Shown: in pieces, positions 35,430 to 46,500 of the stretch | How positions within the stretch are numbered: the stretch's first letter is position 1 | How the letters are laid out: every line of letters starts with the position of its first letter | Assembly: GCA_027886185.1 (NCBI GenBank) | Contig: WOAB01000040.1 | Coordinates: forward strand, 1,860,001-1,924,000 | Length of the DNA: 64,000 bases | Direction: 5' to 3' | From: Rheum nobile | Taxonomy: Eukaryota > Streptophyta > Magnoliopsida > Caryophyllales > Polygonaceae | Made by a program: the position numbers and the translations under genes | The notes under the pieces: generated by a model | Told to the model about the DNA's origin: nothing | The model's database searches: none | What the model saw: the letters and a program-made list of their open reading frames with translations, nothing else

Positions 35430-38400
35430 ATCTGGCCAATCAGCGATCCAATCATCAACCTGAAACTCGTCCCATCATGACACCCGTAGTAGAGACTAAT
35501 GCTTCTCAGCATACTGGTATGTTTCAGACCCCTCTAGTCACTCTCGTCACGACTAACTTGCCAAACTCTATAGCCGAGCCCCTCATGGCTCGAGCAACCC
35601 ATCCACAGGTGACGGGACCGGCCGATCTCCAGGTCCTCATACAACAAGCCATCAACGAACATATGAAGACTCTAGACGACCGTATGGCACGAATCTCGGG
35701 AGTTCCCTAATCGATCGAGAGAGAAGCGATCGATGGATATGAAGATTCACCTTTCGCAGAGATGATTGCACGCGTCGAGATTCCTAAAAAGTTCCACGTC
35801 CCCAACATGCCCAACTATGACGGGACCGGGGACCCCGATGATCATGTTTCAATTTATAAGCAAAAATTAAAGACTATATCGATCCCAAGAGGGAACCGCG
35901 AGGCGGTCATGTGCAAAAGCTTTGGCACGACCCTCGCGGGACCTGCACTAACCTGGCTTATGCATTTGCCAGAGGGTTCCATCGCTTCCTTCGCCGACCT
36001 GATCAATTCATTCAAAATTCAGTTCGCTAGCAGCCGACGATTAGAAAAGCAGTCAAGCGACCTGTACAGGATCGTGCAGAGGTATGGCAAACCTCTAAGG
36101 GACTATCTTAACAGGTACAACAAGGAGAAAGTCACAATCCCACACTATGACGTCCCAACGTCGATCGAAGCGTTTCGCCGGGGCCTGGTCAGGGGCAGTG
36201 AACTCTAACGCGAACTGACCAAATATCCATGCCGAAGTTTTGAAGACGTATAAGCTAAGACCATGGCACAAGTCAGACTCGAAGAACCCTCCAAGGCAAA
36301 CAAGAGTCCCGATCGAGTCGACCGAAGGGCATCCTCAGACTATCGACGCGATCGATGACACCAACCGTACCCTAAGGGACGAAACGACCCCAGTCAGGTA
36401 AACAACTCTTATGACAGGAACCAGGATTGGCGAAACAACCCCGCTCTCCCTCCAAAGCTTCACTCTTACAACTTCAACATATCTGTATCGGAGCTCGTAA
36501 AAAGCTTCGACAAATATGGAAAAGAAGTAAGGTGGCCTCGGAAGAGATACTAACCAGACGCCAAGAAAGACATGAACCGATGGTGCGAATTCCACGGAGA
36601 CCATGGACACTCGACGGACGAATGCATAGCCCTTCGCAAAGAGGTCGCGAGGCTCCTCGCACATGGGTTATTACACGACATCATCTCAGATAGAGCTAAA
36701 GTGACCCTTGATCGAAGGGACCAGGTAACGTCCGACAAACCGTCCTCTCTAGTTCCCACTAAAATTGTCAACACCATTTCAGGAGGGTCGGACGTGTGTG
36801 GGAACACATACTCCGCCGCCAAAATACATGCTCGAGAGAGCAAAGGCAACAAGCCGATTCAAGCGAAGACAAGACAATTACAGATCTCAGATGCTCCCGC
36901 CATCACCTTCGACGACTCAGAAGCCCAAGAGTTAGGCGACCACCACGACGGTTTGGTAATCTCTCTGTCAATTAGCAACTGCCTTATCCGTCGTGTTCTA
37001 ATCGACACAGGTAGCTCCACCAACTTGTTAACACTCGACGCCTTAAAGGGCACGGGTTTAAGCGAGGACGACTTAACTAGAAACTCTACCCCGCTGGTCG
37101 GATTCAGCGGGGAAGTAAAGTATACTCAAGGCGAGACCGTGTTAACAACGTACGCCGGTGGAGTCAATCAACAGGTAAAATTTTTTATACTCGACTGCCC
37201 GTCACCATACAATGCAATCCTTGGCAGACCCTGGATCAACGCCATGTTGTACCTTCCACTTACCACCAGACAATAAAGTTCCCTACTAAGTGGGGGGTAC
37301 AAGAAATAAAAGGTGACCAATGGGCTGCCAAGGAGTGCTACGTCACTTCAATGAAAGGGGCAGTCGACAAGTCTTCCGCATAGCAACCACAGTATGGCGA
37401 AGGAACCACACGATACGTCGAACCAGAAATGGAACAACTCGACGAGATCGTGCTGGATCCTTCAAAGCCAACACAAACGGTGAAGGTCGGGTCATATCTA
37501 AACGATTCGACCAAGTCAGATTTAATTTCTTTTTTACGATCCAACACTGACTGTTTTGCTTGGTCACACGAAGACATGGTGGGAATCTTCCCATATATTA
37601 TTACTCACAAATTGAATGTAGATCCCACGTACCCTCCAGTCAAGCAAAAAAGAAGAAAGTTCACACCAGAGCGTAACAAGATTGTAGACGATGAGGTACA
37701 AAACTTACTTGAGATAGGAAAAATAAGGGAAGTAAAGTACCCCGACTAGTTAGCAAACGTCGTCGTGGTTCAAAAGAAGAATGGGAAATGGAGAGTATGC
37801 ATCGACTTCACAGACCTAAACAAAGCCTGTCCAAAAGACTCTTTCCCATTACCACATATCGACGCAATGGTCGACGCGACCGCCGGACACGAAATGATGA
37901 CATTCATGGACGCGTTCAGTGGATACAACCAGATTCTCATGGATCCTGACGACCAAGAAAAGACAGCTTTCATAACAAGCCAAGGTACGTACTGCTACAA
38001 AGTGATGCCCTTCGGACTAAAAAATGCAGGGGCCACGTACTAGAGGTTGGTAAACAAAATGTTCAAAGACCAGGTCGGAGATACCATGGAAGTCTACATC
38101 GACGACATGCTCGTCAAGTCCAAAGCAGCAGGGGACCACATCGAACACCTGAGGGAAACTTTTGAGGTATTGAAAATATATAACATGAAATTAAATCCGA
38201 CTAAATGTTCTTTCAGAGTGTCTTCAAGAAAAAAAAAATAGGGATACATGGTCACTCAAAGAGGGATCGAAGCCATTCCCGACCAAATCAAGGCCATCGT
38301 CAACCTCAGATCCCCTCAATTCGTCAAGGACATCCAAAAACTAATAGGACGCATAGCGGCACTAAACAGATTCATATCCAAGTCGTCGGATAAATGTAAG

Positions 38401-40757
38401 CTCTTCTACGAAGCCTTGAAAAAGAACAAATCATTCAACTGGACAGTTGCACATGAACAAGCGTTCCAAAACCTAAAGACATATCTGGCAAGTCCACTCC
38501 TACTGGCTAAACCAAGAGACGACGAGTCGTTACCACTATATCTGGCCGTGTCAGAATCAGCCGTCAGCGCAGTTCTAACAAGGGAAGAAGATGGTAAGCA
38601 GTCACCGATCCACTATGTAAGTCGTTCCTTACTTCCCGCCGAAACCAGGTACACATCGCTTGAAAAATTAGTCTTAGCGTTGGTCATGGCCTCAAATAAG
38701 TTACGATCCTATTTCAAATCACATGCTATTATTGTGAGAACTAACCATCCCATGAAAGCAGTCATGAGAAAACCAGAATTTACAGGACGAATGGCCAAAT
38801 GGGCCATATACCTTAGCAGATTCGACATCGAGTACGAGCCGAGGACGGCGATCAAATCTTAAGCTTTAGCCAACTTTGTGGCCGATTTCAGCCCGACACT
38901 GGAACAAGAAGCCACGAAAGAGGCCGAACAGCTAAAAATTGAAGAAGACAAGGGCACATTACAACTCCATACAGACGGAGCGTCCAACGTAAGAGGGGTT
39001 GGCCTAGGCGTTGTGCTAAAATCACCACAAGGGGACCATATAGCCCAATCTGTGAGATGTGAGTGGGACGCGACCAACAATGAAGCAGAATATGAAGCCC
39101 TCATATTCGGGTTAACACTCGCACATGATCTCGTGATTCTGAGCATAGAGGTGACATGCGACTCTCTTTTAATCGTCAACCAAGTGCAAGGTTCGTACGC
39201 CGCCAAGGACGACATATAGATGGCATATCTAGATATCGTCAAAAAATTGGCAAGCAAATTTCAAAGCTTCACCATCCGACAAGTCCCACGCGACCTCAAC
39301 ACACAAGCCGACGCCCTAGCAAACATTGGCTCCACCTTGCATCCTAACGACTTCCACAGCATTCCACTAGCACATATCACCACACCAGCCGTCCCCAAAG
39401 CCTTCAAGACACCTAATCCAGACGACATTCAGACAATGGATGAGAGCTACCCCTAGAAGAATTCGTCTCAGCAGAGGTAGGCGACCATACAGAAGAAGAC
39501 TTGGTGGGCGACCAAGACGATTGGACCACCCCTTACATCAAGTGGCTCAGAGATGGAACTCTCCCAGCAGACAAAGCAGAAGCTAAAAGGCTCAAGGTAC
39601 AAGCCGTAACCTTTGATTTAAAAGATAACGTATTGTTCAAACGATCTGTCACAGGCCTATACCTACGTTGCCTCGAAACAACCGAGGTACAACGCGTCTT
39701 ACAATCCCTTCACGACGGAGAATGCGGGAACCACACTGGAGGATGCAACCTATCTGGCAAAGCTCTCAGGACAGGTTACTACTGGCCCACAATGAACAAA
39801 GACGCGACTGATTACGTCAGAAAATGCGACGCATGTCAACAGCACGCACCTGTCACGCATCAGCCATCGAAGATGCTTCATCCGACTCTAGCTCCCTGGC
39901 CCTTCATGCGATGGAGGATGGACATCGTCGGGAAATTGCCACCAACGTAAGAACAACGCGTCTACTTCCTGGCCATGACTGACTACTTTTCTAAATGGAT
40001 AGAGGCTGAAGCATATCGAGAGGTAAAAGAAAAACACGTCATCTCATTCATAAAACGTAATATTCTATGCAGATTTGGCGTCCCTTCAGAAATCGTATGC
40101 GACAATGGCTCCCAATTCATCGGTAGCCAAACACGATCCTTCTGTAAATAGTGGAACATCACATTAGTCACGTCCACACCAAGATACCCACAATCCAATG
40201 GCCAAGCAGAGTCCAGCAATAAGATCATCATCAACAATCTCAAAAAATGCCTCACAGGGGCAAAAGGCAAATGGGCCGATGAGCTCCCTTTAATATTATG
40301 GTCCGACAGGACGATGCCTAAAAATGCAACAAGACAAAGCCCTTTCTCGCTAGTCTATGGAAGCGAAGCAGTCATCCCCACTGAGCTACTCGTCCCAACA
40401 GCCAGATACGGACTCCAAACCCTAGAACAAAACGACGTCGAGTTGGCTCACAACCTCGACACCATCAACGAAACCAGAGAGAAAGCTAGAATCCGAATAA
40501 TCCAGTACCAACAACAAGTCGCCCGGAGCTACAACAAGAACGTCCGAGTTAAAGTCTTCAAGTTAGGAGACTGGGTCCTAAGGAAAACATTCCAAAACAC
40601 CAGAGTTCCAACCGACGGAAAGCTAGCACCCCAATGGGAAGGACCTTACCTCATCAAAGAAGTCGTCGGACAAGGAGTATATCGATTAGAAACAAAGGAT
40701 GGACAACCGATCCCTAGAAGCTGGAACGCGATCCACTTAAAGTTGTATCATTTCTGA
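35411..40757 (+). pseudogene. Tat-lineage gag-pol polyprotein with many stops
   Basis: The order is Gag (35762-36208, PNMPNYDGTGDPDDH and F-K-I-Q-F-A-S-S-R-R), knuckle-like CEFHGDHGHSTDEC (about 36580), protease (V-L-I-D-T-G-S-S-T, about 36995-37021), reverse transcriptase (CIDFTDLNKACPKDSFPLP, then Y-I-D-D-M at about 38095-38109), first RNase H (about 38500-38850), second RNase H (L-H-T-D-G-A-S, 38967 on, with N-N-E-A-E-Y-E-A-L), integrase zinc finger (about 39710-39840, C-D-A-C-Q-Q), integrase core (M-D-I-V-G, then V-C-D-N-G) and GPY-like end (W-E-G-P-Y, about 40640). Frame stops lie at about 37747, 38041, 38240, 38860, 39218, 39454, 39947 and 40148; several fit C-to-T or G-to-A change of W or Q codons. 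The element cannot make its own enzymes. Confidence 0.92.
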
Positions 40758-41403
40758 ACTCTTTTCCCTTTCACATTTTTAACATCTATTCAATTACATT
40801 CGCTTGGATTCCGATCACTGACTTAAGCATCGGAGGGCCGTTGGGTCACCCCCCAACGGTCTCCCCAAGACCTTTCTTTTGTGTACTCTTAAAAATCTGA
40901 ACAAGAACGAGAGGCCTCGAAGACAAAACTTGACATTCAAAAGGATATCCTTACTATACATAAAACAACGCTTACAACATACAAATCGATCGATACACAG
41001 GGAATAGAGGAACAAAACGAAACGCTCCATTTTACAAAAGGCTTGTCCTATCCCAAGTACTCGTCCTTTTTATACATTACAAACTACTCTTCCCTGGACA
41101 AACAAAAAGCATGCTACACTAACACTTACAAACTACAGGTCGTTACGACCACACACTACGGCCAAGGCGCAAAACGACGGAATCCACCTGCAAAAACAGA
41201 ACATGCAAGACAAATGCAAAACAAACACAAGGTAGATCACAACAACCAAAGCGTTTACAAAATACGCAACCCGTGATGGTAGACGGGTCGCCAAAACATT
41301 GTCCATCCCATCTCCACGATGGGGCACAACATACTACCTAAAACACTTAAAGTAAAACGTTCACAAACACCAGAAGAAAACAATGGCATTTGTTAAGACA
41401 AGA
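40758..41403. other. Spacer between Tat pol and its antisense gene
   Basis: No coding region supported. Cytosine-rich on the plus strand, with scattered short ORFs. It would hold the 3' end of the antisense transcript. Confidence 0.6.
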
Positions 41404-42064
41404 TCATGACTCGCCTGACTTCTCATCAACTTCTGCAGGGACGACATCTTGGCCCTCGGTCGCCTCAAGAAGCCCCTTAGACACATCCCCAACAGCTTCC
41501 TCGACCGCCGCGGAAACAACCTCCTCTACTTGTTCATCCTCACCAAGTCCCATCACCTTGAACAACTCATTGCCAGGATTGCCACTAGGGTACAAAAGAT
41601 CCATATTCGCCCTCGCATCCTCAATCTTCCAAGACGAATGGGCCCCCAGGGCATACTCCTCCATCATCTCAATATGGGACTTGAGGTAGAAATGCGTCCC
41701 AACATCGGTGGCGACCTGAGTGTCCTTCAAACGAACATCGTCGATGCTACTCTCAAGCTCCCCAAAATGGGCTTGCAACTCGACCAGCTTCTTCTCAGCC
41801 TCCGCCAGTTTCTTCTCGGCCAACGCCTGCTTGCTCTCAGCCGCTTTGGCACGCCCACTAGCCGCCTTCAACTGGCCCTCGACCTCGGCTATCCGCCTAT
41901 CATCACTATCGCTCAATTCTTGCACATTAGAAAATGCGACAAGCGAATACTGAAGGGCCTGTGAAACGACAAAACACATAAAAAACATTAAAGCCATGTA
42001 CGTTGGCAGAAACACTTCATACGAAACTTTTTTCTACTTACTCGCCAGGCGGCCGCCCCGGCCT

Positions 42065-42770
42065 TGATGCGCCCCTACCCACCACGAATGCCTCTGAGGA
42101 AGAAGAGGCTATGAGCATTCGCTCAGACGGGCCAATCACAAGAGCATGCGCTAAAGCCATCGCCAATGCGACGCAATCCTTGGTCGCTCGCGTCGTCCAG
42201 AGCCAAGGCACCCAAGAGATCGCGTTCTCTTTGAAGTGTCTTCAACCAAGCCCAGAGAACGCGTTCTCTGTCTGTCTTCTCTCCACCATCCAATGAACGC
42301 GTTCTTTTTTAACAGAATGTAATCTCTTGAGACATTAATGTTTTTATTTCTTTTTGGGGCATGTGCTCCACGCATGTCGCGTGGGTTGGCCCACTAATCG
42401 AGACTCGGCCCATCCGAGTCTCGTGACCTAGCATAAAAGGACAACTCGTTCTTATGTATTAGGTTACGTTCCTTTTAATCAAAGTCTGAGTATTGAGAGC
42501 CATTTGCCTCCTCCCCTTTGATCGGACGTCAAACACTCTCTGTCTTCCCAACCCCTTCCTCCGCCGCCGACGCTACAGCCACCACTCGATCTTTATCGAG
42601 ATTATCCAACCCGTTGCCGACGCTACGGCCAAAGAACTCGATCTCTTTCGAGTCACTCTCCTCCGCTGCCGCCTTCCCCACCACGCGTTCCACGCTAGCA
42701 ACCTCCAACAAAACGCGTGCGACTTCCCAAACAAGATCATCGATCCTTCACCACTAGTAGGAACGCATCA
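42065..42770 (+). repeat. 5' LTR of the CRM-like element
   Basis: It has a TATA-like GCATAAAAGG near 42431 and a C-rich leader after it. Its first part is the equivalent of the end of the polyprotein frame. Here the codon matching the stop is CAG, and the frame stays open for 32 more codons. Confidence 0.93.
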
Positions 42771-42772
42771 AC

Positions 42773-42785
42773 TGGCATCCGAGCC
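42773..42785 (+). other. Primer-binding site of the CRM-like element
   Basis: TGGCATCCGAGCC, two bases after the LTR, is a variant of the initiator tRNA-Met site TGGTATCAGAGC. Confidence 0.65.
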
Positions 42786-43568
42786 TTTGATCTTGTAATT
42801 CGCTTATCAAGTTCTCAATTGTTCACGAAAATTTTTTACTCACCCATCATCCTTGCTTCCGCCATAATCACTGAAATTTTTCTCTCTCTCAAACACATGC
42901 TTGTCCTTTCGATTTCTACAAGAGAATCTCTTGGCCGATAATTGTTTGATCACCTAGCAAAAATTGTGTCATTTGTTTGCATGAAATCTGCGTAATTAAT
43001 TCGAAAATTGTCTTAATTGATCGCGTGAATCTCGCATTCATATCTTGCCATATTTGCTTGTGTGACCGTCATAAATCTACATTACACTTTCTCTCTCCTA
43101 TCGCGTAAATCTAGCGATTTCTTTCCTTAAGTTACTTAGCCGTTTATTTTTACTTTATTTAATTCTTATCCGATCTTCATTTAAGACTAAGATCTCGGAT
43201 TTGAATTTCAAATTCAAAAAAAAACAAATCGCATATCAAAAAAAAAACGCGACTTTCAGAAACAAGAGAAGTAAAGCCAAAATAAGGCAACCTTCTCCCC
43301 TCAACGGCTAGGCTCATCTTCTTCACCTCTCCACCGTCTAGTGTCACGCTTGTAAGTGTGTCTTGTGTGTACGCGTTCTTTACGCAAGAGGTTAAGACTT
43401 CTTTCTTTTGGTTTCGTTGCTTTTGTGCTTGCATATCACACTTGCTTTGCTTGCCTACTAGCCGCCCTCAAGGCCAAAAGCATGCGCTATCCTACGTGAA
43501 CACTTGCTACTTGTTGAGTTCTTACTTGTTCATTGGTTTTATATTGTCTTTTGTGCATTTTACTCGCG
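42786..43568 (+). other. Leader of the CRM-like element
   Basis: Untranslated region between the primer site and the gag start, with several short upstream ORFs and a (A)n-rich patch near 43215-43250. No gene. Confidence 0.75.
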
Positions 43569-46500
43569 ATGGATGGACATATTGTTATAGGTAGCCTTAT
43601 GGAACCCACTGGTGGGAATGTTCAAGGAGACGGCAACAATCAACCCCCACAACAACAACAACTCGGCCAACATGAAGTGGTGCCACTCGCAAATCCTCCA
43701 ACGGAACCCATTCTGGAGCTCTCGGAGGAACAACGCGAGATCCAAGCCCTTCGGCGCCAACTTGCCGAATTCCAGGCAAGGGAACGCGCTGTGATGGTAC
43801 AACCAACACCAACTTTGCAAATACCCATGGATCCTCTAGTCGCACCACGACAAACAGAAGTCGGGCCAAGCAAACAACGCGTCGACAAGGGCAAAGGATT
43901 GATGCCCTCATCCTCCAACTTGCAACCGCGTCTTCAACGGATCCAATCCGTGATAGAAAGCCGCCAAGGCTACGTCTCGCATCGCGACCGCTATGCACCA
44001 CAGGCAACACCAGTCCGCGATGAAACCGACTCCGACCGCGAAGAGGTTTCCCATGGTGAGTTTTCTGAACCTTATGATTTCAATGACAGGTATGAAGTCA
44101 GAGGAACAAGGCGCCAACGCGAGATTGCCTCTACACCGCTAGCCGGCAGAGCCAGACGAGCAGAACGCGGCGAAGGCAGACCGCGACGATCCAATCGCGC
44201 CCAAGACGCAGTGCCGCGTCAACGTCGCCATGCTCTCACCCCAGTCACATTCAACGTGGAGGACCATCTGTTCCACCAAAGTATGCGGATGCCTCATTAT
44301 GGCTCAGATGGCTACTTCTCCCACACTCTTTTCCACCAAGACGAGTTCAAGGAGTTTGATGATGAAGAGATGGAGGACTCAGGGATGATCAATCCCGGAA
44401 ATTTCCATCCACCACTCGGCGACCCTATGGAGTTGCAAGACAGGCCAGCCGATTGGATCCCCCCAGCTAGGCTCAACCAAGGCGCAAACATGGCCAACGC
44501 GTCCTTCCCCAGGCGCGATAACATGGAGAGAAGGCAAGACATGCCTTATGATGTTTTCCACGATGTGGCCCAACAAGGACACCACCAAAGCCGACGCGCC
44601 CAGGAGATGGAGCAACAGGCCCCCCTTGGCAATGAACGCGGCAATTTTGGCGCGCGAAGGCAACAACAAAGACATGCCCACTTTCCACCGGCCCAAGGCC
44701 ACGCGTATGCCCCACTAGATATCCCATCGCCGCGTTTGCAACAAAGGCCTCAAGCCAATGCTCCCAGGCTCAATCTCCACGACATAAAGGTAAAAGTTGA
44801 ATTCTTTTTTGGTGAATACAACCCTGCAGTTTTTCTTGAATGGTTGCAGGCCACAGAGTACACGTTGATCTATTGCCAAGTCCCAGAAGAGGACTACGTG
44901 GCCGCCGCCACAGTCCACTTCCGTGGCGCCGCGAGAGTTTGGTGGCATCGCTTCGTGGATGATCGCATAAGGAGGAACTTGGTGCCTCTCACCGAATGGC
45001 ACCAGCTCAAGTTTGTGATGACACTCAAATACGTGCCCCAGGATTACAAGAACCAAATGCGCCTAGACATTGCCATAGAAAAACAAGGCTCGAAGACCCC
45101 CCTTGAGTTCTTCTCGCAACTTGAGGATATGTACTACAAGGCATCCATTAGCGTGGCTCCCTCCACGATGAGGACGAAGTTTTTGAGTGGTCTCAACACC
45201 AACATCCGAGACCAGTTGGAGATCCTTCCCATCAAGGACCTCAACACACTAACGCACACTGCATTGCAACTCCATACCCAAATTGTGCGCAAGCGTCAAG
45301 GACCCTACCAACCCTATGGTCAAAGAAGGTATGACTCTCAAACTAGTCAAGTTCATCCTACTAATGTGCGCGGTCCTTCCCCAGGAACCACCGCGTCTAA
45401 TCCCAACAGAAAAGGAAAGACCGCGGCAATACCCAGCATTGTTCCACGTGCGCCACCACCAAAGGGTACATCACCAACCCAAGAACACGCGCGTGATATA
45501 GAATGCTTCAAGTGTGGAGGCAGAGGGCACATCATGAGGAGTTTCCCAAACAACAAGAAAGTTCTCTTCTCCACAACCTCCGCGGGTTATGAATCTTTTG
45601 AGGAGGACGACGATGCGCTTGAGACCATCGAGGAAGGGCTCGAAGATGACAAGGATGCTTACACCTGTGAAGCCACCGCGTTGCATGAAGGCACAGCTCT
45701 CAGCCTTGTCACGCGACGTCTGCTCACTGTCAAGGAAACAACCCTTGGTGATCAACGCGAGAATCTGTTCCACACGCGTTGCTTGGTCAAGACCGCGACC
45801 TTGAGCGTAATCATTGATGGAGGCAGTTGTTGCAACATCATTAATGAGAAGGTGGTCACTCATTTCAACCTGTCAACCACTCCTCACTCACAACCATACG
45901 GCCTCCAATGGATTTCCTCGAGTTCTGGTAACACTGTAACTCGTCAATGTCTCATTTCCTTCTCCATTGGTCAATATACAGACTCTATTCTATGTGATGT
46001 CATTACCATGGACGCGACACATCTTTTGTTGGGCCGCCCATGGCAATTTGACAAGAGCGTTCTTCACGATGGGTATTTAAACACTTATGTGTTTACTTAC
46101 CACGGGAAGCGCATCACGTTCTTACCTATGACGCCTCATGAGATTTTACAGGACCAGGTTGAGCGTGATAGACAGAAAGCAATTGAAGCCTCAAAGAACC
46201 AGACTCCCAGTAGCACGCGTTCTTCACCTAGGAACAAAGAGGCTGCCAAAGACAACGCGTCAATGGAAAGAACGCGCACCAAAGAAGGGTCAAAGACCGC
46301 GCCGAGCAACAACACCTTGAAAGGCACCTATGAGCACAGGTTGCTCCTGGCGTGGCCAAGTGACCTCACTGCCCCTTTGAGTGGCAAGGCACCCTGCTTC
46401 CTTCTCATGCCAACGCCTTGTACCCAAGACGCCCCCATATTGGAAGCCATGCCGAGCGAGATCGATGAGTTGCTTGAAGAGTTCAATGACTTGTTCCCAG

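Noticed and set aside
36335..36664. Minus-strand ORF of 109 codons
   Set aside because: It is the complement of Tat gag sequence.
44715..45056. Minus-strand ORF of 113 codons
   Set aside because: It is the complement of the CRM-like Gag core. Similar shadows occur all along 43569-49232.
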